Assembly (NCBI RefSeq): GCF_039769985.1
Contig: NZ_JBDNCH010000002.1
Span: 1,178,001 to 1,242,000, forward strand
Source: Ponticoccus litoralis
GTDB taxonomy: Bacteria; Pseudomonadota; Alphaproteobacteria; Rhodobacterales; Rhodobacteraceae
Direction: 5' to 3'
DNA: 64,000 nt
A program made the translations under genes and the position numbers. Positions within the stretch are counted from its first letter, which is position 1, and the number at the start of each line of letters is the position of its first letter. The notes under the pieces are model-generated. The model did not search any database. It saw only the letters and a list, made by a program, of their open reading frames with translations, and was not told the origin of the DNA. Below are positions 1-8,515 of the stretch, one piece after another.

Positions 1-327
1 GCCAAAGACATTGGCCTCGAAGATCGCGCGCAGGGCGTCGGTGGGCAGGTCCTCCAGCGCGCCCGGGGTCGCATGGGCGCCGTTGTTGAACAGCGCATCC
101 AGTCGCCCGCCCGTGTGCTCCAGCACCTCGGAAAGGCCCGCGCCGATGCTGGCCTCATCGGTGTAGTCGATGCGCGGGCTGATGAAGCCCTCGGCCCGGA
201 ACCGCGCGCAGTCGGCCTCTTGCCGGCAGGCGGCAAAGACCTGCCAGCCGCGCCCGGCCGAGGTATGGGCGGCGTCGAAGCCGATGCCCGAGGAACAGCC
301 GGTGATGAGGATGGAACGCGTCGTCAT
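1..327 (-). CDS. Short-chain dehydrogenase/reductase, C-terminus beyond window
   Basis: Only the first 109 codons are present; the gene runs off the left edge. The N-terminus carries the Rossmann nucleotide-binding motif ILITGCSSGIG (residues 6-16, TGxxxGIG) and then LFNNGAH, a variant of the NAG motif of classical SDRs, with ANVFG matching helix alpha-E. The ATG at 325-327 is chosen because the glycine motif follows it at the usual distance. The family is NAD(P)-dependent oxidoreductases; substrate cannot be told. It is divergent from the cobalt transporter operon and separated from its riboswitch by about 260 bases, so probably unrelated to cobalamin. Confidence 0.85.
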   Translation of the reverse strand, partial: MTTRSILITGCSSGIGFDAAHTSAGRGWQVFAACRQEADCARFRAEGFISPRIDYTDEASIGAGLSEVLEHTGGRLDALFNNGAHATPGALEDLPTDALRAIFEANVFG

Positions 328-556
328 GCCCCTCCCATAGGCGCGCAGCGCGGCGAAGGAAAGCCGCCGCCACGTGCCTGCCAGGCGCCTGCCCGGGCCA
401 TGCGCCCCCGACCGACAGACCCCGCCCCCGGGGCGCAGACCGCCATGCCGCGTCGCAAGACAGCCGGGCGCGCCACACCGGGCCTGTCCCCGCCGCCCCG
501 CGCCGCCCGCCGACACCTCCCGGCACAGGCCTCCACACCCCGCCCGGCGAATCCCG

Positions 557-585
557 TTGACGCATTGCGGCGTTGCGACTACCCA
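557..585 (+). promoter_or_regulatory. Putative sigma-70-type promoter of the cobalt transporter operon
   Basis: TTGACG at 557-562 is a good -35 box. Seventeen bases later TACCCA at 580-585 is a poor -10. The predicted start near 592 coincides with the first base of the riboswitch P1 stem, which is the main support. Confidence 0.4.
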
Positions 586-591
586 AGTCGG

Positions 592-771
592 GACCGGTCC
601 CGGCGGGGGTCATCCGCGCCGGGGGAAAGAGGGAATGCCGTGCGGCCCATCCGGGCCAAACCGGCAGCTGCCCCCGCAACTGTAAGCGGCGAGCCGGGCC
701 AAGACGCCACTGGAGCAATCCGGGAAGGCAGGCCCAAGGTGACGACCCGCAAGCCAGGAGACCTGCCGGTC
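592..771 (+). ncRNA. Cobalamin (AdoCbl) riboswitch upstream of the cobalt ECF transporter
   Basis: The conserved core is directly visible: GGGAATGCCGTGCGG near 632, the B12-box region CCCCGCAACTGTAAGCGG near 674, GACGCCACTGG near 703, GGGAAGGC near 722, and GACCCGCAAGCCAGGAGACC at 744-763. P1 is closed by GACCGGT (592-598) with GCCGGTC (765-771). It lies about 155 bases upstream of the first transporter gene. By family knowledge it lowers expression when adenosylcobalamin is plentiful, which argues that the transporter carries cobalt rather than nickel. Confidence 0.95.
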
Positions 772-926
772 GGGCGCCCCTTCGGACGGGGCGCTGCCAC
801 CGGACGCCGGGGTGCGCGTCTGGCCTGGATCGGTGCCGGGCGCCCTCGCCCTTTCCTTCCGGGTCACGGCCCTCTCTGGCGTTCAAAAGCCATGCGCCGG
901 GTGAGGCGCCGGGAGAGACCGACCCG

Positions 927-1709
927 ATGAAATCCCTTATGCTGGCCGCTGCGGCCGCCCTTCTTCCCGTTGCCGCGCAGGCGCATTTCCTGCTGCAATA
1001 CACCACCGACACCATGATCGACCGCCCCGGAGACGTGCCGGTCAAGCTGATCTTCTGGCACCCGATGACCGTGGGCCACGTCATGGCGCTGGACAAGCCG
1101 CAGGAATTCTACGCCATCCACAACGGCGAGAAGATCGACCTGATGGATACGCTGACGCCCTCGACCTTCAACGGCGGCGAGAACGAGAACCCGGCCTTCA
1201 TCGGCGCGGTGCCGGTGAAACGCTCGGGCGACTACGTGCTGGTGACGGTGCCGCAGCCCTACTACGAGGAAACCGAGGATCTCTACATCCAGCAGATCAC
1301 CAAGGCCTACCTGAACCGCAACGAGCTGCCCACCGACTGGGACCAGCCGCAGGGCCTGAAGACAGAGATCCTGCCGCTGAACAAACCCTACAACGTCATC
1401 ACCGGCTCGACCTTCACCGGGCAGGTGCTGTCCGAGGGCGAACCCGTCGCGGGCGCCGAGATCGAGATCGAGTACATGGCCGCCGAACCCTCGTTCGAGA
1501 CCAATGCCGCCAGCGATCCGCAGGCCAAACCCATGCCCGGCGGGGCCGTCGTCGCGATCAGCGATGCCAATGGCTATTTCACCTTCGGCGTGCCCAAGGC
1601 CGGCTACTGGGGCTTTGCCGCGCTTGGCAGCGGACCGGACACCGAACACGAGGGCAAGGAACTCAGCCAGGATGCGGTGATCTGGATCCGCGCCCGGGAC
1701 ATGGAATAA
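927..1709 (+). CDS. DUF4198 periplasmic accessory protein of cobalt ECF transporter (NikK/CbtK-like)
   Basis: 260 residues. A signal peptide (residues 1-17, cleavage after AQA) would leave a mature protein beginning with His-Phe. The rest is a soluble beta-rich DUF4198-type domain. This family occurs with NikL and NikM/CbiM in metal ECF operons and is thought to help capture the metal outside the inner membrane. The start at 927 follows GGGAGAG. The frame is open further upstream, but that part overlaps the riboswitch and lacks protein-like character. It is first in the operon, 4 bases before cbiM. The metal is inferred to be cobalt from the B12 riboswitch; nickel cannot be excluded by sequence. 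Confidence 0.75.
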   Translation: MKSLMLAAAAALLPVAAQAHFLLQYTTDTMIDRPGDVPVKLIFWHPMTVGHVMALDKPQEFYAIHNGEKIDLMDTLTPSTFNGGENENPAFIGAVPVKRSGDYVLVTVPQPYYEETEDLYIQQITKAYLNRNELPTDWDQPQGLKTEILPLNKPYNVITGSTFTGQVLSEGEPVAGAEIEIEYMAAEPSFETNAASDPQAKPMPGGAVVAISDANGYFTFGVPKAGYWGFAALGSGPDTEHEGKELSQDAVIWIRARDME

Positions 1710-1713
1710 CGCC

Positions 1714-2331
1714 ATGCATATCGTGGACGGAGCCCTTGCCAACCCGGTCGTGATCGGCGGCGCCGTTCTGGCGGCCGGGGGCGTGGCCATGGGCCTGCGC
1801 GCGCTGACGCTGGAGCGCATTCCGGCAGCGGGCGTGCTGTCGGCCAGCTTCTTCGTGGCCTCGCTGATCCACGTGCCGATCGGGCCCTCCTCCGTCCACC
1901 TGATCCTGAACGGCCTGGCCGGGCTGGTGCTTGGCTGGGCCGCCTTTCCGGCGCTTTTTGTCGGGCTGTTGTTGCAGGCGGTCTTCTTCGGCTTCGGCGG
2001 GCTGACGGTGCTTGGCGTGAACGCGCTGAACATCGCGCTGCCCGCTGTGCTGGCCGGTCTGCTGTTCGGCCCGATGATCCGGCGCGGCAGCCCGCTGTCG
2101 GCGGCACTCTGGGCCGGGATCGGCGGCGCTTTCGCCATCGCCGCGACAACCACGATGGTCGCGGCCTCGCTGGCGCTTTCGGGCGATGCCTTCATCGCCG
2201 CCGCGCATCTGGTCTTCGTGGCGCATATCCCGGTCATGGTGGTCGAGGGCTTCCTGACCGCCTTCGCGGTGCTGCTGGCGCGCCGGGTGAAACCGGAACT
2301 CTTCACCACCTTCGCGGAGACCCGGACATGA
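1714..2331 (+). CDS. cbiM: Energy-coupling factor transporter S component CbiM (cobalt permease)
   Basis: 205 residues, the usual CbiM/NikM size, with about six hydrophobic segments. The protein starts MHIVDGAL: in the CbiM/NikM family the N-terminal amine and His2 bind the metal and the start must be exactly here. A further conserved stretch, IGPSSVHLILNGLAG (residues 52-66), holds a second histidine expected in the metal site. It overlaps the next gene by 4 bases (ATGA). CbiM gives specificity; CbiQ and CbiO supply the energising module downstream. Confidence 0.92.
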   Translation: MHIVDGALANPVVIGGAVLAAGGVAMGLRALTLERIPAAGVLSASFFVASLIHVPIGPSSVHLILNGLAGLVLGWAAFPALFVGLLLQAVFFGFGGLTVLGVNALNIALPAVLAGLLFGPMIRRGSPLSAALWAGIGGAFAIAATTTMVAASLALSGDAFIAAAHLVFVAHIPVMVVEGFLTAFAVLLARRVKPELFTTFAETRT

Positions 2332-2903
2332 GACGCCTTGCCCTGACCCTTGCGCTCTGCGCCCTGCCCCTGCCCGCGCTGGCCCATAAGGTCATCGCCT
2401 CGGTCTTTCCCTCGGGCGATGCCATCGAGGGAGAGATCGGCTTTTCCAACGGCACCATGGCCGTCGGCGAGACCGTCACGGTCTTCGGCCCGGACGGCGC
2501 GGAACTGGGAACCGCGGTGACGGATGCGGACGGCTTCTTCGTCTTCACGCCCGCACAGCCCGTGGCCCACAGGTTCCACGCCAATCTCGGCGCCGGTCAC
2601 GTCGCAGACGTGACCATGCCCGCCGAAGAGGTGGCGGCGATCCTCGGACAAGAGCCGCTGAGCCCCCGGACCCCGGAGGCGGCGGCAGAGACCCCGGCGC
2701 CCGGCGCCACGCTGAGCGACCAGCAGCGCGCCACCCTCGCCGGGATCGTGCGCGACGAGATGCGCCCCCTGCGCCGCGAGATCGCCGCCTACCGCGAGAA
2801 GAACGACCTTCAGTCGATCCTTGGCGGCATGGGCTATATCGCGGGCCTCTTCGGCCTTGGGTTCTACCTTGCCGCGCGGCGCAAGCTGAAGGAGGCCGCA
2901 TGA
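2328..2903 (+). CDS. NikL/CbtL-like membrane-anchored accessory protein of the cobalt transporter
   Basis: 191 residues. Signal peptide (residues 1-19, ALA cleavage) followed by a mature protein starting His-Lys-Val, a small beta-sandwich domain (about 20-95), a Pro/Ala/Thr linker, an amphipathic helix and one C-terminal membrane segment (about 164-182) ending in RRKLKEAA. This architecture is NikL, which replaces CbiN in some nickel and cobalt ECF systems. No CbiN is present here. Coding overlaps of 4 bases on both sides place it firmly in the operon. Confidence 0.75.
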   Translation: MRRLALTLALCALPLPALAHKVIASVFPSGDAIEGEIGFSNGTMAVGETVTVFGPDGAELGTAVTDADGFFVFTPAQPVAHRFHANLGAGHVADVTMPAEEVAAILGQEPLSPRTPEAAAETPAPGATLSDQQRATLAGIVRDEMRPLRREIAAYREKNDLQSILGGMGYIAGLFGLGFYLAARRKLKEAA

Positions 2904-3691
2904 GCCACAGCTTTTCGCAGGCTGCCGCTCCGCTGGACCCGACCATCCCGCCCGGCGGCTTTCCCGCCGTGCTCGAACGGCTGGACCCCCGGATGCGGAT
3001 CGCCGTGGCCTGCCTCTTTGCGGTGGTCACGGTGGCCCTGTCGGGCCTGCCCGCCCTGACGGCGGCGCTGGCCTGCGCGCTGCTTCTGCTGCTCATGGCG
3101 CGGCTGCCGGTCCGGCGCACGCTGAAGCGGGTGGCGATGATGGACAGCTTCATCTTCTTCATGCTGGCGCTTCTGCCCTTCACCGTGCCGGGCGACGCGA
3201 TCTTCACGCTTTGGGGCTTTCCGGCCACATGGCAGGGCCTCGCCCGCGCGGTGGAGATCGGCCTGACCGCGAATGCCGTGGTGCTGGTGCTGCTGGTGCT
3301 GGTCGGCACGCTGGAGCCGGTGACCCTGGGCCATGCGCTTTACCGGATGAAGGTGCCCGAGACGCTGGTGCACCTGATGATGTTCAATATCCGCTACGTC
3401 GAGGTGCTGCGGGCGGAATACCTGCGGCTGCGCGCCGCCATGAAGGTGCGCGGCTTTCGCCCCGGCACCAACTGGCACAGCTACCGCAGCTACGGCTATC
3501 TTGTCGGCATGATGCTGGTGCGCGCCATCGACCGCTCGGAACGGGTGCTTGCGGCGATGAAGTGCCGGGGCTTCACCGGGCGCATGATGCTGCTGCAGGA
3601 CTTCCGGCTGGGCGCCGCCGACTGGCGCTTTGCCGCCCTCGCGGGCCTTGCCTGTGCGGCGCTTCTGGGACTGGACATGACATGGCGCTGA
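2900..3691 (+). CDS. cbiQ: Energy-coupling factor transporter T component CbiQ
   Basis: 263 residues with several membrane segments and the two coupling-helix motifs typical of ECF T components, AMKVRGF (near residue 183) and AMKCRGF (near residue 217), whose arginines contact the ATPase. It bridges CbiM and CbiO. It overlaps the upstream gene by 4 bases and the cbiO start by 10 bases. Confidence 0.92.
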   Translation: MSHSFSQAAAPLDPTIPPGGFPAVLERLDPRMRIAVACLFAVVTVALSGLPALTAALACALLLLLMARLPVRRTLKRVAMMDSFIFFMLALLPFTVPGDAIFTLWGFPATWQGLARAVEIGLTANAVVLVLLVLVGTLEPVTLGHALYRMKVPETLVHLMMFNIRYVEVLRAEYLRLRAAMKVRGFRPGTNWHSYRSYGYLVGMMLVRAIDRSERVLAAMKCRGFTGRMMLLQDFRLGAADWRFAALAGLACAALLGLDMTWR

Positions 3692-4333
3692 TCGCCCTCG
3701 ACGACATCCGTTTCGGCTATCCCGGCCAGCCGCCGATCCTCGACGGCGCCAGCCTTGCGCTGGCCGAAGGGCAACGGCTTTCCCCTGGTCGGCGCGAATG
3801 GCGCGGGCAAATCGACGCTGCTGCTGATCGCGCTCGGGCTGCAACGCCCGAATGCCGGGACGGTCACGGCCTTCGGTCTGCCCCGCCGCGCCGAGGCCGA
3901 CTTCCACGAGGTCCGCCGCCGCGTCGGGCTGGTGTTTCAGGACGCCGACGACCAGCTCTTCTGCCCCACGGTGGCCGAGGACGTGGCTTTCGGCCCGCTG
4001 AACCTCGGCAAGAGCCGCGACGAGGCGCTGGCCCTGGTCGACCGCGTGCTGGACGACCTCGACCTGCGCCACCTGCGCGACCGGGTGACCTACAAGCTGT
4101 CGGGCGGCGAGAAACGCCTAGTGACGCTGGCCACGGTGCTGGCGATGGAGCCCGAAGCGCTGCTGCTGGACGAGCCGACCAATGCGCTGGACCAGAAGAA
4201 CGAGGCCCGGCTGGTGGAGATCCTGCAGGCCCTGCCGCAGGCGATCCTGCTGGTCAGCCACGACCCGGCCTTCCGGCAACGGATCGCGCCCGACGCCCTG
4301 CGGCTGGAGGCGGGCCGGATCGTGCCCGGATAG
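3682..4333 (+). CDS. cbiO: Energy-coupling factor ATPase CbiO, frameshifted at 3782-3785
   Basis: ATG at 3682 gives MALIALDDIRFGYPGQ, the proper ABC N-terminus, but the frame is lost at a run of four C (3782-3785). The Walker A LVGANGAGKST continues one frame away. Reading CCC instead of CCCC joins both parts into 216 residues, close to the family size. Later motifs are intact: Q-loop FQDADDQLF, signature KLSGGEKR, Walker B LLLDEPTNALD and H-loop VSHD. It energises cobalt uptake with CbiQ and CbiM. The break is probably a sequence error; if real, the transporter would lack its ATPase. Confidence 0.88.
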
Positions 4334-4420
4334 GCCGGGCAAGGCAGTGGCGCCGGGTTGCAGCCCGGGATGGCCACGGCACGCGCGGGCCGTGACCCCG
4401 AGGCACCGCAGGAGGGGGTC

Positions 4421-5158
4421 TTATCCCATCTCCCGCCGCAGCAGGTAGGTGTCCATGATCCAGCCATGCCGCGCGCGCGCCTCGGCCCGCGCGCGGACAA
4501 TGCGTGGCCCGGCATCGGCCAGCGGGCCGCTTTCCAGAACCTGCTCCGCCATGCCAAGGAAACCGCCCCACCAGATCGTCAGCCCCGAGGGTTCCAGCGC
4601 CTGAAAGCTGCATTCGCCGTCCAGCATCACCACCACCGTCTCGGCGCCGTCCGGCCAGCCATGGTCGCGCAGCCGCCGCCCGGTGGTGACCGTCACCGCC
4701 CCGTTCACCGTATTGAAGGGGATCGCATGGGCCGCGGTCAGCGCCTGCAGGGCCGTCACCCCCGGCACCACCCGCACGGCGGGCGCAGGCACCAGCCGCT
4801 CCGCAATCCGCAGCGTCGAATCATAAAGCCCCGGATCACCCCAGACCAGCAGGGCCACCGGCCCCTCGGGCGCACCCTCCAGCGCCGCGATCCAGCGCCG
4901 CGCGATCTCGTCATGCCATGCGGCAACGCGGTCCTGATAGGGCAGCGCCGGGTCGCGTTCCGGCATGTCGAAGGGCAGCACCCGCGCCTCGGCCCCCGCC
5001 GCCCGCAGGATCGCCAGCCGCAGCGTGGCAAGGTCATCCTTCGCGGCCCCCTTGCGGGGGATCAGCACCACCGCCGCCTCGCGCAACAGCCGCATCCCCT
5101 CCAGCGTCACATGCTCGGGATTGCCGGTGCCGATGCCGATCAGCCAGAGATCCCTCAC
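4421..5158 (-). CDS. cobF: Precorrin-6A synthase (deacetylating) CobF
   Basis: 245 residues, tetrapyrrole methylase fold. The SAM-binding GIGTGNPEHVTLEG motif sits at residues 7-20, then LLVWGDPGLYDSTLRI and PGVTALQALTAAHAIPFNT. CobF methylates C-1 and removes acetate in the aerobic pathway and is a marker of oxygen-dependent B12 synthesis. The start is a GTG at 5156-5158 whose last two bases lie in the cobA stop (GTGA overlap). It is last in the minus-strand cobL-to-cobF run and converges with cbiO. Confidence 0.9.
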   Translation of the reverse strand: MRDLWLIGIGTGNPEHVTLEGMRLLREAAVVLIPRKGAAKDDLATLRLAILRAAGAEARVLPFDMPERDPALPYQDRVAAWHDEIARRWIAALEGAPEGPVALLVWGDPGLYDSTLRIAERLVPAPAVRVVPGVTALQALTAAHAIPFNTVNGAVTVTTGRRLRDHGWPDGAETVVVMLDGECSFQALEPSGLTIWWGGFLGMAEQVLESGPLADAGPRIVRARAEARARHGWIMDTYLLRREMG

Positions 5159-5901
5159 GCCGCACCCTCGTCGAAGCCCACGCCCATCTCGGCCAGCGGC
5201 CCGTAGAGGATCAGCGCCGGGCGCGTGCCGGTCTCTCCGGCCAGCCGCTCGGCCAGCCCGGCCACGGTCGCGCGTGTCAGCACCTGTTCCGGCGTCCAGA
5301 CCGCCTCGGCAAGGATCGCCGGGGTCGTGCCGGGCAGCCCCTCTGCCATCAGCGCGGCGGCCAGCGCCGGGAAGGTGCGCTTGCCCATGAAGACCACGGT
5401 GCAGGCCAGCGGGTCCGCCAGCGCCTTCAGGTCGATATCCTCGGGCAGCGCGCCCGAGGCATCGTGGCCGGTGACGAATTGCACCCGCCGCGCCGTCAGC
5501 CGCCGGGTCAGCGGAATGCCGCAGGCCGCCGCCGCCCCCACGGCAGAGGGCACGCCGGGGATGATCTCGTAGGGGATGCCCGCCGCGCGCAGGGCGACCA
5601 GTTCCTCCTCCAGCCGCCCGAAGAGGCCGCTGTCGCCGGATTTCAGCCGCACGATCCGCCCGCCCTCGCTGGCGTAATCCACCAAGAGGCGGCTGACGTG
5701 ATCCTGCTTGGGCGAGGGCCGCCCGGCCCGCTTGCCCACGCCGACCAGATCGGCACCGGGCCGCGCATGCGACAGGATCGGCCCCGAGGACAGGTCGTCG
5801 AAGAGCACCGCATCGGCCCGCTTCAGCCGGTCCACGGCCTTCAGCGTCAGAAGCTCCGGGTCGCCCGGCCCCGAGCCGACGAAGCTGACGAAGCCGGTCA
5901 T
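5155..5901 (-). CDS. cobA: Uroporphyrinogen-III C-methyltransferase (SUMT)
   Basis: 248 residues. GSGPGDPELLTLKAVDRL near the N-terminus and LKSGDSGLFGR and IPGVPSAVGAAA further in are the SUMT motifs. It makes precorrin-2 from uroporphyrinogen III, the first committed corrin step. It stands alone without CysG domains, as in cobalamin-dedicated CobA. It overlaps cobF (GTGA) and cobB (ATGA). Confidence 0.93.
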   Translation of the reverse strand: MTGFVSFVGSGPGDPELLTLKAVDRLKRADAVLFDDLSSGPILSHARPGADLVGVGKRAGRPSPKQDHVSRLLVDYASEGGRIVRLKSGDSGLFGRLEEELVALRAAGIPYEIIPGVPSAVGAAAACGIPLTRRLTARRVQFVTGHDASGALPEDIDLKALADPLACTVVFMGKRTFPALAAALMAEGLPGTTPAILAEAVWTPEQVLTRATVAGLAERLAGETGTRPALILYGPLAEMGVGFDEGAA

Positions 5902-7208
5902 GAGGCCTCTCCGGCGATGAGATGGAAGAAGGTGCCGGTGACGCCGCCGCGCACCGATCCGGTCTCGGGCACAGGGGTGCCATCCGCATCCGCCACGGCG
6001 GCCAGCGGCGCATCGGGCTGTTCGAGGATGGTCGAGTAGTGGAACTCGTGTCCCCGCAGCGCCGCGCCCACCGCGAAGCCCGGCATCGGCGCCGTCAGGA
6101 CCGCGCGCCGGTAGCCCAGATGGAACTTGCGTTTCTCGTAGGAGGTCACAAGCCCCAGCAGCCCCAGCATCCGGTGCCGCAGGCCCTCCTTGTCGATCAG
6201 CGCCTCACCCAGCGCCATGTAGCCGCCGCATTCGCCATGCACGGGCCGCGTCTGCGCATGGGCCAGCATGCCCGCCCGGAAGGTCTCCGCCGCCGCCAGC
6301 CGCCCGGCATGCAGCTCGGGATAGCCGCCGGGCAGCCAGACCAGGTCGGCGCGTGCATCGGGCGCCTCGTCGGCCAGCGGCGAGAAGGGCAGGATCTCGG
6401 CCCCCGCCTGCCGCCAACCTTCCAGAAGATGCGGGTAGGTGAAGGAAAAGGCGGCGTCCTGCGCCAGCGCGATGCGCTGCGCAGGCGGGCGCGGCAGAGC
6501 CCCCGAAACGGCCCCCGCACCAGCAGCCGCCGCCCGGATCGCCTCCAGGTCCACATGCTCGCGCAGGAAGGCGGCATAGCCCGCAATCGCCGCCTCCAGG
6601 TCGGGATGCTCCACCGCCTGGATCAGCCCCAGGTGCCGCTCCGGCAGGGTCAGATCGCCGCGCCGCGGCAGCACGCCCAGCACCGGCAGGCCCGCCCGCT
6701 CCATGCCCAGACGCGTCAGACGCTCGTGGCGCGGCGAGGCCACGCGGTTCAGGATCACCCCGGCAAAGGGCAGCTCGGGCATATAGCTGCGAAACCCCAG
6801 CGCCGTGGCCGCCGCCGACTGCGCCTGCCCGCCCACATCCAGCACCAGCACCACCGGCCAGCCCATGCGCCGCGCGGTCTCGGCGCTGGATCCGTAGCCG
6901 ACGCACCCCCGCGTCGCCACGCCGTCGAACAGCCCCATGGACCCTTCACCGACGCAGAGGTCCGCCCCCGCCGCCTGCCCCGCCACGGCCGCCAGCAAGC
7001 CCTCGCCCATGGCCCAGGTATCAAGGTTGAACGACGCCCGCCCCGAGGCCGCCCGGTGAAAGGCCGGGTCGATGTAATCCGGCCCCGACTTGAAGGGCTG
7101 CACCGCCAGCCCGTCCTCGGCAAAGGCCCTGAGAAGCCCCAGCATCACCGTGGTCTTGCCCGTCCCCGAGGACGGGGCCGAGACCATCACACCCGGCGCA
7201 AAACTCAT
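5898..7208 (-). CDS. cobB: Hydrogenobyrinic/cobyrinic acid a,c-diamide synthase CobB
   Basis: 436 residues. N-terminal P-loop APSSGTGKTTV (residues 10-20) in an ATPase domain, then a class I glutamine amidotransferase-like domain with HGECGGYMAL, whose Cys is the expected nucleophile. It amidates carboxylates a and c with glutamine. In the aerobic pathway the substrate is hydrogenobyrinic acid, before cobalt insertion. It overlaps cobA by 4 bases. It is separated from upstream cobM by 138 bases that hold repeat element E1, so it may be less tightly coupled than its neighbours. Confidence 0.93.
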   Translation of the reverse strand: MSFAPGVMVSAPSSGTGKTTVMLGLLRAFAEDGLAVQPFKSGPDYIDPAFHRAASGRASFNLDTWAMGEGLLAAVAGQAAGADLCVGEGSMGLFDGVATRGCVGYGSSAETARRMGWPVVLVLDVGGQAQSAAATALGFRSYMPELPFAGVILNRVASPRHERLTRLGMERAGLPVLGVLPRRGDLTLPERHLGLIQAVEHPDLEAAIAGYAAFLREHVDLEAIRAAAAGAGAVSGALPRPPAQRIALAQDAAFSFTYPHLLEGWRQAGAEILPFSPLADEAPDARADLVWLPGGYPELHAGRLAAAETFRAGMLAHAQTRPVHGECGGYMALGEALIDKEGLRHRMLGLLGLVTSYEKRKFHLGYRRAVLTAPMPGFAVGAALRGHEFHYSTILEQPDAPLAAVADADGTPVPETGSVRGGVTGTFFHLIAGEAS

Positions 7209-7221
7209 CGCGACGCCCCTG

Positions 7222-7283
7222 TTTCTTCTGTCTGGAAATATCCCGGGGGGAATTGGCCGCAGGCCAAGGGGAGCCGCGCCCCC
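7222..7283. repeat. Interspersed hairpin element E1 between cobB and cobM
   Basis: An AT-leaning head on the plus strand, TTTCTTCTGTCTGGAAATAT, is followed by a G-run, a perfect hairpin TTGGCC-GCA-GGCCAA (7253-7267) and a second GGGG/CCCC hairpin (7268-7283). Two more copies with the same head and different hairpins are at 16579 and 41813. Confidence 0.6.
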
Positions 7284-7346
7284 ATGTCCCGCATCGCCAC
7301 CTCAGCCACCGCGCCGTCAGGCATCCCCGCGCCGGTCACGCCCGCG

Positions 7347-8141
7347 TCAGTCATCGCCATGGCGCCACTCCGACCGGGGGCTCTCCGCCGTCTGCGGACG
7401 ATAGCGCCGGTCGTAATCCGCCGCATAGAGACGGCTCTCGGCAAAGCCCTCCGCCGCCAGCGCCGGCCCCACGAGGATCAGCGCCGTGCGCGAGATGCCC
7501 GCGTCGATATCCGCCTCCAGCCGCACCAGCGTGGTGCGGATCACCCGTTCGTCCGGCCAGGACGCGCGGTAGACCACCGCCACCGGGCAGTCGGCCCCGT
7601 AATGCGGCACCAGTTCCGCGACCACCTTCGGCAGGTTCCCCACCGACAGGTGCAGCGCCAGCGTCGCGCCGGTGCGGCCAAAATTCTCCAGCGTCTCGCC
7701 CGCGGGCATGGCCGAGGCGCGGCCCTGCGTGCGCGTCAGAACCACCGACTGGCCCAGCCCCGGCAGGGTCAGCTCCTGCCCCAGCGCGGCGGCGGCGGCG
7801 GAAAACGACGGCACGCCCGGCGTCACCGTGTAGGGGATGCCAAGGGCCTGCAGGCGCCGCACCTGCTCGCCCATGGCCGACCAGACCGACAGGTCGCCGG
7901 AATGCAGCCGCGCCACGTCCTGCCCGGCCTCATGCGCCTCGGCCATGCGCGCGACAATCGCGTCCAGATCCATCGGCGCGGTATTCACCACCTCGGCGCC
8001 CTCGGGGCAGTGCCCCAGCACCGCTTCGGGCACCAGAGACCCGGCGTAAAGGCAGACCGGGCAGGCGGCGATCAGGTCGCGCCCGCGCAGGGTCAGCAGG
8101 TCGGGCGCACCCGGTCCGGCACCGATGAAATGGACTGTCAC
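7347..8141 (-). CDS. cobM: Precorrin-4 C11-methyltransferase CobM
   Basis: 264 residues, class III SAM methyltransferase fold. GAGPGAPDLLTLRGRDL at residues 7-23, LHSGDLSVWSAMGEQ and TPGVPSFSAAAAALGQEL are typical of CobM/CbiF. It methylates C-11 of precorrin-4. Its start is GTG at 8139-8141, overlapping the cobE stop (GTGA). Confidence 0.93.
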   Translation of the reverse strand: MTVHFIGAGPGAPDLLTLRGRDLIAACPVCLYAGSLVPEAVLGHCPEGAEVVNTAPMDLDAIVARMAEAHEAGQDVARLHSGDLSVWSAMGEQVRRLQALGIPYTVTPGVPSFSAAAAALGQELTLPGLGQSVVLTRTQGRASAMPAGETLENFGRTGATLALHLSVGNLPKVVAELVPHYGADCPVAVVYRASWPDERVIRTTLVRLEADIDAGISRTALILVGPALAAEGFAESRLYAADYDRRYRPQTAESPRSEWRHGDD

Positions 8142-8515
8142 AGGCTCTCTCCTCTTCCCGGCCCCTCGGCCAATGCGCAGGTCGCGCTCCGGTCGCTGGA
8201 GACCACGCGCGGCGCCATCAGCCGCCCGCCTTCTCCGGCGGCGTAAAGCGCGGCGGCCTCGGCCACGCTGCCCACGCCCCGCTCTTTCAGGCTGGCGCGG
8301 GACTGGGTCTCGACCGCCTGCGCCTGCAGCGCCGCCTGCGGGACGGCCACCACCGGCAGGCCCACCCTTTCGGCAAGCGCGACGAAGGCCGTTGCAACGG
8401 CCTTGTCCCCCGCCGTGGCGATCTTCTGCGCACGCAACCCGCCCGCCAGTTCCAGCGCCTCCATCAGGGCCTCTTCCGAGACCTCTGAACGAAATCCGAA
8501 CCCCGCGATGATCAT
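8138..8515 (-). CDS. cobE: Cobalamin biosynthesis protein CobE
   Basis: 125 residues, small alpha/beta protein of the CobE/CbiG-C family: MIIAGFGFRSEVSEEALMEA at the N-terminus and LPVVAVPQAALQAQAVETQS in the middle. The exact role of CobE is poorly defined; the CbiG C-terminal relative takes part in ring contraction. I chose ATG at 8513-8515 because it overlaps the cobL stop as ATGA and gives the family length. An upstream in-frame ATG six codons earlier is possible. Confidence 0.85.
   Translation of the reverse strand: MIIAGFGFRSEVSEEALMEALELAGGLRAQKIATAGDKAVATAFVALAERVGLPVVAVPQAALQAQAVETQSRASLKERGVGSVAEAAALYAAGEGGRLMAPRVVSSDRSATCALAEGPGRGESL

Noticed and set aside
73..930. Plus-strand open frame covering the SDR start and the cobalamin riboswitch
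   Set aside because: It would translate the riboswitch and antisense SDR; no protein-like features.
4334..4420. Terminator between cbiO and cobF
   Set aside because: Only weak short inverted repeats (CGGG/CCCG, CACGGC/GCCGTG) without a T-tract; not strong enough to list.
7205..7444. Small minus-strand frame between cobB and cobM
   Set aside because: Mostly overlaps the cobM 3' end and crosses repeat element E1; ends in a peptide produced by the repeat.
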